DNA of 57,769 nt. Source: Winogradskyella sp. (lineage in GTDB: Bacteria > Bacteroidota > Bacteroidia > Flavobacteriales > Flavobacteriaceae). A program made the position numbers and the translations under genes. Positions 8,109 through 16,741 of the stretch are shown here, in pieces. The stretch lies in contig JAOEWO010000013.1 in NCBI GenBank assembly GCA_028383925.1, positions 1 through 57,769 on the forward strand, read 5' to 3'. Each line of letters opens with the position of its first letter. The first letter of the stretch is position 1. The notes under the pieces were generated by a model. The model searched no databases. It saw only the letters and a program-made list of their open reading frames with translations, and was not told the DNA's origin.

Positions 8109-9800
8109 TTATCTAACCAACTTTCTGTACTTAATACGTTTTGGCATTAAATCACCACCTAAACGTTTCTTCTTATTTTCTTCATATTCACTAAAACCTC
8201 CTTCAAAGAAATAGACTTGTGAATCACCTTCAAAAGCTAAGATGTGTGTACAAATTCTATCTAAGAACCATCTGTCGTGACTAATAACCACAGCACAACC
8301 TGCAAAGTTCTCTAAACCTTCTTCTAGCGCTCTAAGTGTGTTTACATCTAAATCATTGGTAGGCTCATCTAAAAGCAATACGTTACCTTCTTCTTTTAAT
8401 GTCATTGCTAAATGCAAACGGTTACGCTCACCACCAGATAATAATTTTACCTTTTTATTTTGCTCACCACCAGAAAAATTAAATCGACTTAAATAGGCTC
8501 TAGAATTTACTTCTTTACCACCCATCATTACCAACTCTTGCTCGTCACTAAAGTTTTGCCAAATTGTTTTTTCAGGGTCTATGTTAGAGTGTTTCTGATC
8601 TACGTATGCAATCTTTGCTGTTTCACCAACTTTAAATTCTCCTTTATCTGGAGTCTCTTCACCCATTATCATTCTAAAAATAGTGGTTTTACCAGCTCCA
8701 TTGGGTCCAATAACACCAACGATACCTGCTTGTGGAAGATTAAAATTTAAGTCGTCATATAATAATTTGTCGTCGTAGCCTTTAGCTACACCAACGGCTT
8801 CTATTACATTTGTTCCTAAACGTGGACCATTAGGAATATAAATTTCTAGTTTTTCATCAAGTTGTTTTTGATCTTGACTCATTAACTTATCGTAATTCTT
8901 TAAACGTGCTTTCTGTTTGGTTTGTCTTCCTTTAGCACCTTGCTTAACCCATTCTAGTTCTCGCTCTAAAGTTTTTTGACGTTTAGAAGCGACTTTACTT
9001 TCTTGAGCCATACGTTTAGATTTCTGGTCTAACCAAGATGAGTAGTTTCCTTTCCAAGGGATACCTTCACCTCTATCGAGTTCTAAAATCCAGCCTGCTA
9101 CATTATCTAAAAAGTACCTATCGTGTGTTACGGCAATAACGGTACCTTTATATTGTGCTAAATGATGCTCTAACCAATGTACAGATTCTGCATCTAAGTG
9201 GTTGGTTGGCTCATCTAACAATAAAACATCTGGTTCTTGTAACAATAAACGACATAGCGCAACACGACGTCTTTCACCACCAGAAAGTACTGAAATCTTT
9301 TTATCACCGTCTGGTGTGCGTAAAGCATCCATCGCTATTTCTAATTTAGTGTCGAGTTCCCAAGCGTTTGCAGCATCAATTTGATCTTGCAGTTCTGCCT
9401 GTCGATTCATAAGCTTCTCCATTTTATCGGCATCGCTGTAGACTTCTTCTAAACCAAACTGATCGTTTATGCTGTTGTATTCGTCTAAGATAGCAACCGT
9501 TTCTGCGGCACCTTCTCTAACAATTTCCATAACCGTTTTATCCTCGTCTAATTTTGGCTCTTGCTCTAAATAACCAACGGTATAACCAGGCTGAAAAACA
9601 ACATCGCCTTGGTAGTTTTTATCTACACCAGCAATAATCTTTAATAATGTAGATTTACCAGAACCATTAAGACCTAAAATACCAATTTTGGCACCATAGA
9701 AGAAACTCAAGTAAATATTCTTTAAAACTGGAGTATTTGCACCTGAAAATGTCTTTGTAAGACCAGACATTGAAAATATTACTTTTTTATCATCACTCAT
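8109..9800 (-). CDS. ettA: Energy-dependent translational throttle protein EttA (ABC-F)
   Basis: 563 residues, close to the usual 555. There are two ABC domains and no membrane segments, as in ABC-F ribosome factors. Domain 1 has Walker A GLNGSGKST (43-51), signature LSGGERRRVALC and Walker B VLLLDEPTNHLD. Domain 2 has GPNGAGKTT, LSGGERNRLHLA and VLLLDEPTNDLD. The linker (KRQKTLERELEWVKQGAKGR) matches the tRNA-contacting region of EttA. In known homologues the protein binds the ribosomal E site and gates the first elongation step according to the ADP/ATP ratio. It is monocistronic, and an inverted repeat lies in its leader. Confidence 0.93.
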   Translation of the reverse strand: MSDDKKVIFSMSGLTKTFSGANTPVLKNIYLSFFYGAKIGILGLNGSGKSTLLKIIAGVDKNYQGDVVFQPGYTVGYLEQEPKLDEDKTVMEIVREGAAETVAILDEYNSINDQFGLEEVYSDADKMEKLMNRQAELQDQIDAANAWELDTKLEIAMDALRTPDGDKKISVLSGGERRRVALCRLLLQEPDVLLLDEPTNHLDAESVHWLEHHLAQYKGTVIAVTHDRYFLDNVAGWILELDRGEGIPWKGNYSSWLDQKSKRMAQESKVASKRQKTLERELEWVKQGAKGRQTKQKARLKNYDKLMSQDQKQLDEKLEIYIPNGPRLGTNVIEAVGVAKGYDDKLLYDDLNFNLPQAGIVGVIGPNGAGKTTIFRMIMGEETPDKGEFKVGETAKIAYVDQKHSNIDPEKTIWQNFSDEQELVMMGGKEVNSRAYLSRFNFSGGEQNKKVKLLSGGERNRLHLAMTLKEEGNVLLLDEPTNDLDVNTLRALEEGLENFAGCAVVISHDRWFLDRICTHILAFEGDSQVYFFEGGFSEYEENKKKRLGGDLMPKRIKYRKLVR

Positions 9801-9818
9801 TATAATAAGTTTAAGGGT

Positions 9819-9859
9819 TTTAAATTGAAAAATTTAAGCGTTATGTTTTTCAATTTAAA
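9819..9859. repeat. 14-bp perfect inverted repeat in the ettA leader
   Basis: TTTAAATTGAAAAA (9819-9832) is the exact reverse complement of 9846-9859, with a 13-base loop. It lies 19-59 bases upstream of the ettA start codon. It is AT-only apart from one G/C pair per arm, so it may be a weak terminator, a leader hairpin or an operator. Confidence 0.6.
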
Positions 9860-9965
9860 TTAATTATTTAAAATTTTTTGAAATCTTTTAAGTATAAAAT
9901 AACTGTAATTGATAATTCATCTAAAGTGAGATTAAGATACAGTCTTAAAAGATTTATTATTTAGG

Positions 9966-10148
9966 TTACACTCTACCTTTTAAAGCATTAAATACCCAAG
10001 CAATAGCAAAGAAACCAAAACCAACAGCTGCAAAGCCCCAACCTGCCACATCATCATATCTAAATGCACCTAGTGCAATTAACCCGAGTCCTACTGCAAT
10101 CATTATTGTGGTAGCCCAAGCTAATACTGTATTCTTATTCATCGCCAT
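9966..10148 (-). CDS. Small membrane protein, CAL67264-like, 60 aa
   Basis: 60 residues with two hydrophobic helices (TVLAWATTIMIAVGLGLIAL and GFAAVGFGFFAIAWVFNAL) separated by a short GAFRYDD turn. It resembles the small flavobacterial family labelled CAL67264, by recall. An alternative start at codon 3 (MNKNT) is equally plausible. It stands alone between the pirin-operon terminator and ettA on the same strand. Function unknown. Confidence 0.75.
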   Translation of the reverse strand: MAMNKNTVLAWATTIMIAVGLGLIALGAFRYDDVAGWGFAAVGFGFFAIAWVFNALKGRV

Positions 10149-10206
10149 ATTCTTATTCTATTTAATTTTAGTTGTTAGTCTATTTACAAATATCGTGAAA
10201 TAAACC

Positions 10207-10237
10207 AAAAAAAGCACCCTAAATTAGGATGCTTTTT
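10207..10237 (-). terminator. Terminator of the pirin/azoreductase operon
   Basis: On the minus strand, a stem of AGCA-CCTAA type pairs with TTAGG-TGCT with one mismatch and a minimal loop, followed by seven T. It begins about 25 bases after the stop of the last pirin gene. Confidence 0.8.
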
Positions 10238-10261
10238 ACTAAAAACTAATACAGATTAGGG

Positions 10262-10978
10262 TTAATCCATTGGAACTTCAATTATTATCAATTCTGAAGT
10301 ATCTATTGATTTTATTGAAACTTGTTCTGTTTCATAAATTCCTATGGCATCTCTTTTGTTAACCAAATTTTCTTTAACAGCAATAGCACCTTCAACAACA
10401 AAAATATATAATCCGTTGTTTTCTGATTTCAAATCTATATCTAAAGAGACATCTGCTTCTAAACTTGTTCTATAAATATAGGCCTGCTGGCTAATTGGCA
10501 ACGCATTACCTTCCACTTTATCTTTAGGTGCAACAACGGTTTGTAATTTGTTTTTACGGTCTTTGGGTAAAAATTCGCGTTGTTCATAATTTGGCTTTAC
10601 ACTCAATTCTTCAGGTATAATCCATAACTGAAGAAAATTAACTTCATCTGTTTTACTATCATTAAATTCAGAATGCGTTAAACCTGTACCTGCACTCATT
10701 ACTTGTACTTCGCCAACTTCTATAGCGCGTTTATTACCCATACTATCTTTATGAGATAACGCACCTGTTAGAGGAATAGAGATGATTTCCATATTTTGAT
10801 GCGGATGTGTACCAAATCCCATTTTAGGTTGTACAATATCATCATTTAATACTCTTAACATACCAAAATTAGTACGTTCTGGGTTTTGATAACTAGCGAA
10901 GCTGAAACTATGGTATGATTTTAACCAGCCATGATCTGCATGACCTCTTGTATTTGCTTTGTGAATTAGTGTTTTCAT
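10262..10978 (-). CDS. Pirin family protein (YhhW-type), 238 aa
   Basis: Double-cupin pirin, about the length of YhhW. The N-terminal cupin carries the metal-ligand set: His pair in FGTHPHQNMEI, and His and Glu in GTGLTHSEFN. Characterised members open the flavonol ring of quercetin (2,3-dioxygenase activity); the physiological role here is unknown. It is the last gene of a five-gene minus-strand run (azoreductase, FMN reductase, MarR, pirin, pirin) and is followed by a terminator. The context suggests defence against aromatic or quinone-like electrophiles rather than flavonoid growth. Confidence 0.9.
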   Translation of the reverse strand: MKTLIHKANTRGHADHGWLKSYHSFSFASYQNPERTNFGMLRVLNDDIVQPKMGFGTHPHQNMEIISIPLTGALSHKDSMGNKRAIEVGEVQVMSAGTGLTHSEFNDSKTDEVNFLQLWIIPEELSVKPNYEQREFLPKDRKNKLQTVVAPKDKVEGNALPISQQAYIYRTSLEADVSLDIDLKSENNGLYIFVVEGAIAVKENLVNKRDAIGIYETEQVSIKSIDTSELIIIEVPMD

Positions 10979-11069
10979 AATATTGCCTGCAAAAGCAGGT
11001 ATCTTTTTAATTAAACTTTATTTGAATAGACCTGGTTGGTTTTAAAAACCTGACAGGTCTTGGTAAATA

Positions 11070-11966
11070 TTAGTTCGCTGGAAGAAATCCCATTTTTCCC
11101 ATTTGATAATCGCGCATGGCTTCCATGATTTCAGTTTGTGTATTCATTACATAAGGACCATACGTTGAAACGGGTTCGTTAAAAGGTTCACCTGATAAGA
11201 ATAATAACAAACTGTCTGATTCTGCTTCAATAGTAAAACCGTCACCATCTTGATTAAATGTAATAAATTGACTTTTATTAAGTTCTAAAACCTCCAATCC
11301 ATTAACGCTTATTTTTCCTTTTAATAGATACAACATACCATGTTGTGATTTTGAAAACGCAATAGTTGTAAGTCCTTCCGCTTTAGCAGTAATCATAAAT
11401 GCATTAACGGGAGTCTGCGTGGCTATTCTACCATAGGTTTCATTGAGTTGACCTGCAATAATTTTAGTTTCTATTTTACCATCAGCAGAAGTTACAATTC
11501 TAAAATCCTTATGCTTTGCGTGCTGGTAATTTGCTGCCATCATCTTTTTTTCGGCAGGAAGATTCAACCATAATTGAATACCCTCAATAGTACCACCTCT
11601 TTTTACAAAATCTTTTGTAGGTGCTTCTGCATGTATAATGCCACGCCCAGCAGTTGTCCATTGTACATCACCAGCTTTTACAACACTCTCATTACCTAAA
11701 GAGTCTCGGTGTAATTGTTCACCTTCAATTAAAAATGTTATAGGCTCAAACCCTCTGTGTGGATGTGGGCCTAAATCAAAAGGATTGCTTTCTTCACTTA
11801 TTTTATATGGTCCATAATGGTGTAATAAAACAAAAGGATCTACCATCTCTATTTGTTGCGTTGGTAAGGGTTGACGCAATCTAATTGGTCCCATATTTAC
11901 CATATCGCTACGCCCTATTTTGTGTATTGTATTATGTTTCATTTCACTTTTCTTATTAGTCTCCAT
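11070..11966 (-). CDS. Pirin family protein, 298 aa
   Basis: Full-length pirin. The metal-site motifs are PHPHRGFEPITF (two His) and GRGIIHAEAP (His, Glu) in the N-terminal cupin, and the C-terminal cupin has the pirin_C pattern FLSGEPFNEPVSTYGPYVMN. Known relatives bind Fe(II) or Ni and have quercetinase activity. The ATG at 11966 gives METNKKSEMKHNTI; an internal Met at codon 9 is an alternative start. It lies 91 bases upstream of the second pirin and 83 bases downstream of the MarR gene, all on the same strand. Confidence 0.9.
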   Translation of the reverse strand: METNKKSEMKHNTIHKIGRSDMVNMGPIRLRQPLPTQQIEMVDPFVLLHHYGPYKISEESNPFDLGPHPHRGFEPITFLIEGEQLHRDSLGNESVVKAGDVQWTTAGRGIIHAEAPTKDFVKRGGTIEGIQLWLNLPAEKKMMAANYQHAKHKDFRIVTSADGKIETKIIAGQLNETYGRIATQTPVNAFMITAKAEGLTTIAFSKSQHGMLYLLKGKISVNGLEVLELNKSQFITFNQDGDGFTIEAESDSLLLFLSGEPFNEPVSTYGPYVMNTQTEIMEAMRDYQMGKMGFLPAN

Positions 11967-12049
11967 GGAAACTATTTTATTAAAAAAACACGTTGTAAAC
12001 TACATGAAATGCTTAAACTTGTTGAACATCACAAATTAGCACCTGTTTC

Positions 12050-12487
12050 TCAACGCATTTTATCTAGCAAATCACTTAATTGAAGTGCTTCGTCTTCAGT
12101 TAGGTTTTTTAGTAAATCTTTATTTAAGTTTTTTGGAATAGCCTCTAATAAATCCTCACCTTGTTTGGTAATCGCAATCTTTACAACACGTCTGTCGTGC
12201 TCTGATGGTAAACGCTCTATAAATGTTTTGGCGCAAAGTTTATCCATTAAGCGGGTTGCATTAGGTGAGCGCTCTAACATTCTATCTTTAATAGTTTGCA
12301 CATTTAGCGGCTCACCCGCACCTTTTAATATTCTAAGAATGTTGTATTGTTGTGGTGAAATACCATAATCTTTAAAAAACTCGTTTTGACAACTTGTAAT
12401 CCAATTTGCCGTATAAATTATATTTAATAAGGCTTTTACACGGTTATTATCGAACTTAGAATTAATGTCTTTAGCTAAATCACCCAT
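12050..12487 (-). CDS. MarR-family transcriptional regulator
   Basis: 145 residues. Winged-helix core: recognition segment RMLERSPNATRLMDKL, wing SEHDRRVVKIAITKQG, flanked by dimerisation helices. Two cysteines (ITSCQNE near residue 33 and KLCAKT near 85) could sense electrophiles, as in quinone-responsive MarR proteins, but that is inference. It is encoded between the two flavin reductases and the two pirins, on the same strand. It is therefore a likely local regulator of the operon, with the palindrome at 13721-13736 as a candidate operator. Confidence 0.9.
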   Translation of the reverse strand: MGDLAKDINSKFDNNRVKALLNIIYTANWITSCQNEFFKDYGISPQQYNILRILKGAGEPLNVQTIKDRMLERSPNATRLMDKLCAKTFIERLPSEHDRRVVKIAITKQGEDLLEAIPKNLNKDLLKNLTEDEALQLSDLLDKMR

Positions 12488-12552
12488 TTTTTATAATTAG
12501 TTTTAAGTCGCAGTAATTAATTTTCACTCTTGTGAAAAAACTTATGTTTTTA

Positions 12553-13083
12553 TTATATGCTCTCAGCTAGTTGATTTACTTCTTCTAATAATTGATCATT
12601 CAATTCCTCGTTAGTTATCTTTCCATCAGAAAAATTGTCACCAAAAGATGGTAAACTAAATAGCCCAACAATGTTTCCACCCATAAAACCAAAACGACCT
12701 TTGGCAATTTCTAACCCTGTAGCACCACCTCTAGCACCTGGTGATGTTGCCATGAGTAACATTGGCTTATCGCTCCAAAGCTTACCGTCTATACGAGACA
12801 ACCAATCAAATAAGTTTTTAAATACTGTTGCGTAAGTACCGTTATGCTCTGCTAATGACAATACAATACCATCTGTAGCTTTAATATGTTTTAAGAATTT
12901 GTGCGCATTATCTGGAATACCTTCTGCAAGCTCTAAATTCATGCTATAAAGAGGTAATTGAAAATCATTTAAATCTAAAATAGTTACCGCTGCATCATCA
13001 ACTAAAGATGCTGCGTAAGTTGCTAGTTGTTTGTTAATTGATGTTTTACTGTCGCTTCCTGCAAATGCAATTATATTTTTCAT
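12553..13083 (-). CDS. NADPH-dependent FMN reductase family protein
   Basis: 176 residues, flavodoxin-like fold. The FMN phosphate loop is AGSDSKTSINKQLA at the N-terminus, followed by DGIVLSLAEHNGTYATVFKN, where NGT contacts the flavin, and the loop TSPGARGGATGL. It belongs to the YieF/ChrR-like quinone or azo reductase class, which makes two-electron reductions with NAD(P)H. It starts two bases after the azoreductase stop, so the two are translationally adjacent. Cytosolic; the substrate is not determined by sequence. Confidence 0.9.
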   Translation of the reverse strand: MKNIIAFAGSDSKTSINKQLATYAASLVDDAAVTILDLNDFQLPLYSMNLELAEGIPDNAHKFLKHIKATDGIVLSLAEHNGTYATVFKNLFDWLSRIDGKLWSDKPMLLMATSPGARGGATGLEIAKGRFGFMGGNIVGLFSLPSFGDNFSDGKITNEELNDQLLEEVNQLAESI

Positions 13084-13085
13084 AT

Positions 13086-13676
13086 TTATTTGGCTTGTAG
13101 CTCTTGTATTTGTTTGTTTGCTGTTTCTTGTTTTGCTTCTGCATCAAACATTAGCAGGTCTAATTTAATCATTTCTATATCAGAAATTCCTAAAAACCCA
13201 AGGAAATGTTTAATGTACTTACCTGCAAAATCTACATCGCTATCAATTTCTACACCACCACTACTCACAACAACGTAAGCTTTCTTTCCTTCTAATAAAC
13301 CCACTGGTCCGCTTTCTGAATATTTAAATGTGAGTCCGGCTCTGGCTATTAAATCAAAATAAGCTTTTAATGATGCTGGAACCGAAAAATTATAAATTGG
13401 TGCGGAAATAACAATTACATCTGCTTCTAATACCTCATTAACCAGTTGCCGTGATAAGGCTAACGCTTTAACTTGTGCTTCGGTACGTTCACCATTAACA
13501 AACAATGATGCTAACATAGCTTCATTAATAAAAGGTAAATCGGAATAAGTGGTGTGCCTCTCTAAAACGCTAACCTCGGTATATACATCTTTTAATTGCG
13601 AAACAACCTTTGCAGCATAAGCTGTTGAAGTTGAATTTTCTCTATTACTACTAGAATTGATATTTAAAACTTTCAT
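13086..13676 (-). CDS. azoR: FMN-dependent NADH-azoreductase (AzoR-like)
   Basis: 196 residues, as usual for AzoR. Motifs: FMN phosphate loop NSSSNRENSTST, the flavin-binding PIYNFSVPASLKAYFDLIAR, and the AzoR-typical RAGLTFKYSESGPVGLLEGK. The family catalyses NADH-dependent two-electron reduction of quinones and azo dyes with FMN. It is the first gene of the redox operon. Its upstream region holds a TTG-N20-TAGATTTG promoter and a palindrome centred on the TTG, so it is probably repressed by a MarR-type regulator. Confidence 0.9.
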   Translation of the reverse strand: MKVLNINSSSNRENSTSTAYAAKVVSQLKDVYTEVSVLERHTTYSDLPFINEAMLASLFVNGERTEAQVKALALSRQLVNEVLEADVIVISAPIYNFSVPASLKAYFDLIARAGLTFKYSESGPVGLLEGKKAYVVVSSGGVEIDSDVDFAGKYIKHFLGFLGISDIEMIKLDLLMFDAEAKQETANKQIQELQAK

Positions 13677-13698
13677 GATTTTTATTTTAATGATGAAA

Positions 13699-13729
13699 CA
13701 AATCTACATTAAAGATATTCATATTCCAA
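13699..13729 (-). promoter_or_regulatory. Promoter of the azoR-MarR-pirin operon
   Basis: On the minus strand the -7 box TAGATTTG (13706-13699) is preceded, after 20 bases, by a TTG (13729-13727). This matches the Bacteroidota pattern TTG-N17-23-TAnnTTTG. The box lies 23 bases upstream of the azoR start. Confidence 0.75.
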
Positions 13730-13736
13730 GGAATAT
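13721..13736. promoter_or_regulatory. Palindromic operator candidate ATATTCC-N2-GGAATAT
   Basis: Seven-base perfect arms separated by AA. The centre coincides with the -33 TTG of the azoR promoter, so a bound dimer would block RNA polymerase. The size fits a MarR-family site, and the operon encodes a MarR protein. Confidence 0.7.
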
Positions 13737-13804
13737 ATTTCCATGTAATTAATATTTAACGTTTCATTTAGATAATAGGTTTTAAATCTCTAGTGAATCT
13801 TTTG

Positions 13805-13812
13805 TAAATTCG
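13805..13812 (+). promoter_or_regulatory. -7-like box upstream of the carboxylase gene
   Basis: TAAATTCG is one base from TAnnTTTG. It overlaps a GTG at 13812 that could otherwise serve as start. A transcript from this box would begin near 13819, which supports the ATG at 13833 as the true start. Confidence 0.45.
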
Positions 13813-13832
13813 TGCAAAACAATTCTGCATTA

Positions 13833-15461
13833 ATGGATATTAAATTCAATAAAAACGAAGATCATAACAAGTTACTTCTATCTGACTTAAGAAAGCGCTT
13901 AGTAAAAGTAAAACTTGGAGGCGGCGAAAAAAGCATGGCAAAACACCGTGCAAAAGGCAAAATGACAGCGCGCGAGCGTATTGATTATTTACTAGACAAA
14001 AAAGCAAAATCTATTGAGATTGGTGCCTTTGCTGGTGATGGTATGTACGAGCAGTATGGTGGTTGCCCGTCTGGCGGAGTTGTTGTAAAAATGGGTTACG
14101 TTAGCGGTAAGCAATGTATAGTTGTGGCCAATGACGCTACTGTTAAAGCTGGTGCCTGGTTTCCTATTACTGGTAAAAAGAATTTACGTGCTCAAGAAAT
14201 TGCTATAGAAAACCGTTTACCAATTATATATTTAGTAGATAGTGCTGGTGTGTTTTTACCAATGCAAGATGAAATTTTCCCTGATAAAGAACATTTTGGT
14301 CGCATATTTAGAAACAATGCTATAATGAGTAGCATGGGAATCACCCAAATAGCTGCCGTTATGGGGAGTTGTGTTGCTGGAGGTGCCTACTTACCTATTA
14401 TGAGTGACGAAGCTTTAATTGTTGACAAAACAGGAAGTATTTTCTTAGCAGGAAGCTATTTAGTTAAAGCTGCCATTGGAGAAACTATTGATAATGAAAC
14501 TTTAGGTGGTGCGACAACACATTGCGAAATTTCTGGTGTTACCGATTATAAAGCCAAAGATGATGCCGCGGCTTTAGATAAAATTAAAAGTATTGTAGAT
14601 AAAATTGGTGATTATGATAAAGCAGGCTACAATAGATCTAAAGCTATAAAGCCAAAAGAGAACCCAGAAGATATGTATGGTATTCTGCCAAAAAGTAGAG
14701 CCGACCAATACGATATGAAGGAAATTATTAAGCGTATTGTTGATAATTCGGAATTTGATGAATACAAAGAAGACTACGGAAAAACAATTATTACAGCATA
14801 CGCACGTATTGATGGTTGGGCTGTTGGTATTGTTGCCAACCAACGTCAACTTGTAAAAACAGCTAAAGGCGAAATGCAATTTGGTGGTGTAATCTATAAT
14901 GACTCAGCTGATAAAGCAACACGTTTTATTGCGAATTGTAATCAGAAAAAAATTCCTTTAGTCTTCTTACAAGATGTTACTGGTTTTATGGTTGGTAGTA
15001 AATCTGAACACTCTGGTATTATAAAAGATGGTGCTAAAATGGTGAATGCGGTGAGTAATTCTGTAGTACCAAAATTTACGATTATTTTAGGAAACAGTTA
15101 TGGCGCTGGTAACTATGCCATGTGCGGAAAAGCATACGATCCTAGATTAATTGCCGCTTGGCCAAGTGCTGAGCTTGCCGTAATGAGTGGCAATTCTGCT
15201 GCTAAAGTATTAGCTCAGATTGAAACGGCCTCACTTAAAAAGAAAGGGGAAACAATCACTAAGGAGAAAGAAGCTGAATTATTCAAAAAAATAAAAGACA
15301 GATACGATAACCAAGTCTCACCTTATTATGCAGCGTCTCGTATTTGGACAGATGGTGTTATTGACCCATTAGACACAAGAACTTGGATTTCTATGGGAAT
15401 AGAAGCTGCAAACCACGCACCTATTACAAAACCTTTTAATATGGGAGTTTTGCAAGTTTAA
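13833..15461 (+). CDS. Acyl-CoA carboxylase beta subunit (carboxyltransferase)
   Basis: 542 residues from the ATG at 13833, the usual length for methylcrotonyl/propionyl-type beta subunits. N-terminal and C-terminal carboxyltransferase domains are seen: GKMTARERIDYLLD, the acyl-CoA and biotin pocket VMGSCVAGGAYLPIMSDE, the oxyanion loop LGGATTHCEISGVTD, and the C-terminal FLQDVTGFMVG and GNSYGAGNYAMCG. The best guess is methylcrotonyl-CoA carboxylase (leucine degradation), but propionyl- or geranyl-CoA specificity cannot be excluded. No biotin carboxylase or carrier subunit is nearby, so the partner must be elsewhere. The downstream MFS gene follows after two bases. Confidence 0.9.
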   Translation: MDIKFNKNEDHNKLLLSDLRKRLVKVKLGGGEKSMAKHRAKGKMTARERIDYLLDKKAKSIEIGAFAGDGMYEQYGGCPSGGVVVKMGYVSGKQCIVVANDATVKAGAWFPITGKKNLRAQEIAIENRLPIIYLVDSAGVFLPMQDEIFPDKEHFGRIFRNNAIMSSMGITQIAAVMGSCVAGGAYLPIMSDEALIVDKTGSIFLAGSYLVKAAIGETIDNETLGGATTHCEISGVTDYKAKDDAAALDKIKSIVDKIGDYDKAGYNRSKAIKPKENPEDMYGILPKSRADQYDMKEIIKRIVDNSEFDEYKEDYGKTIITAYARIDGWAVGIVANQRQLVKTAKGEMQFGGVIYNDSADKATRFIANCNQKKIPLVFLQDVTGFMVGSKSEHSGIIKDGAKMVNAVSNSVVPKFTIILGNSYGAGNYAMCGKAYDPRLIAAWPSAELAVMSGNSAAKVLAQIETASLKKKGETITKEKEAELFKKIKDRYDNQVSPYYAASRIWTDGVIDPLDTRTWISMGIEAANHAPITKPFNMGVLQV

Positions 15462-15463
15462 TT

Positions 15464-16741
15464 TTGAATAAAGAAGACACCAAAAAACAGCCTCTGTACG
15501 TTATATTATTATTAATATTAGCGGCAGAGGCTGTTTTTATTTTACCTTTTGTATTACCTCGTATTTTTAGAACGACGTTTTTAGAATCCTTTTCTATTAG
15601 TCAAACAGAAATAGGAAGTTGCTTTTCTGTCTATGGTATTGTAGCACTGTTTTCTTATTTATTTGGTGGACCACTTGCAGATAAATTTAAACCTAATCTA
15701 CTAATGTCGTTCGCCTTAATTCTTACAGGTTTAGGTGGTTTGTATTTAGCGACGTATCCTAATATTATTAATCTTCATATACTTTACGGCTTTTGGGGTT
15801 TTACCACTATTTTTCTGTTTTGGGCAGCCATGATAAAGGCGACTCGTATTTGGGGCGGTACTAACAAACAAGGTATTGCCTTTGGCTTTTTAGATGGTGG
15901 TCGTGGCTTAGTCGCAGCACTTTTTGGCTCTGTTGGTGTTCTTATTTTTTCATTGTTTATTACAAAAGATATTGAATTAACGTCGATTGCTGAAAGACGT
16001 ATTGCGTTTAAAGAAGTGATTACCTACACCTCTTTTGCAGTTATTACTGTTGGTATTATTGTGTTTTTCTTTTTAAAGTTGAATTTTGAAACCACTATAA
16101 CATCTGAAAATAATTCAAAATTGATTACCATTGAAAACTTTAAAATCGTGATGCAGTTTAGAGCCGTTTGGTTATTAATGGTAATTATTTTATGTGCTTA
16201 TTATGGCTATAAAATGACCAATTTATTTACTCAATATGCAGAACAAGTGATGCACTACAATAAAATTGAAGCCGCAAAAGTGGGCACATACCTATTGTAT
16301 ATGCGACCTGTTATTGGTGTTATTATTGGTTTATTAGCCGATAGAACAAAAGCAAGCCTTTGGATTATTGTAGGCTTCTTTTTAATGGCATTAACCAGTT
16401 TAGTTTTTACACTTGGCATTGTAAATGATTCGGCCGCCTTATTATTTGTCTTATCTATTGGGACTATGGCTATTGGTGTTTATTCGGCAAGAGTTTTATA
16501 TTTTGCGACTTTAGAAGAAAGCAAAATACCTTTGGCTGTTACAGGTACTGCTATTGGGTTTATATCTGTAATTGGCTATACACCAGATATTTTTACGGGT
16601 TTAATTAATGGGTACTTCTTAGATGCTTATAATCCTGAAACCGGACATAAAATCGTTTTTGCAATTATGTTTGGGTTTGCTTTAGTTGGATTAATTGCGT
16701 CTTTTAAACTGTATAAACACTCTGAAACAAATATTACTTAA
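15464..16741 (+). CDS. MFS transporter
   Basis: 425 residues with about twelve hydrophobic helices and the MFS loop motif FGGPLADKFKPN after helix 2, plus a related GLLADRTKAS in the second half. The start is a TTG two bases after the carboxylase stop, which suggests translational coupling; no ATG is available near the first helix. The substrate is unknown. Coupling to an acyl-CoA carboxylase hints at an organic-acid or branched-chain substrate, but this is only positional inference. The stop overlaps the stop of the convergent M24 peptidase by a few bases. Confidence 0.88.
   Translation: MNKEDTKKQPLYVILLLILAAEAVFILPFVLPRIFRTTFLESFSISQTEIGSCFSVYGIVALFSYLFGGPLADKFKPNLLMSFALILTGLGGLYLATYPNIINLHILYGFWGFTTIFLFWAAMIKATRIWGGTNKQGIAFGFLDGGRGLVAALFGSVGVLIFSLFITKDIELTSIAERRIAFKEVITYTSFAVITVGIIVFFFLKLNFETTITSENNSKLITIENFKIVMQFRAVWLLMVIILCAYYGYKMTNLFTQYAEQVMHYNKIEAAKVGTYLLYMRPVIGVIIGLLADRTKASLWIIVGFFLMALTSLVFTLGIVNDSAALLFVLSIGTMAIGVYSARVLYFATLEESKIPLAVTGTAIGFISVIGYTPDIFTGLINGYFLDAYNPETGHKIVFAIMFGFALVGLIASFKLYKHSETNIT

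Noticed and set aside
13812..13832. GTG start seven codons upstream for the carboxylase gene
   Set aside because: The GTG overlaps a -7-like box, so the transcript would start after it; the ATG at 13833 gives the usual 542 residues.
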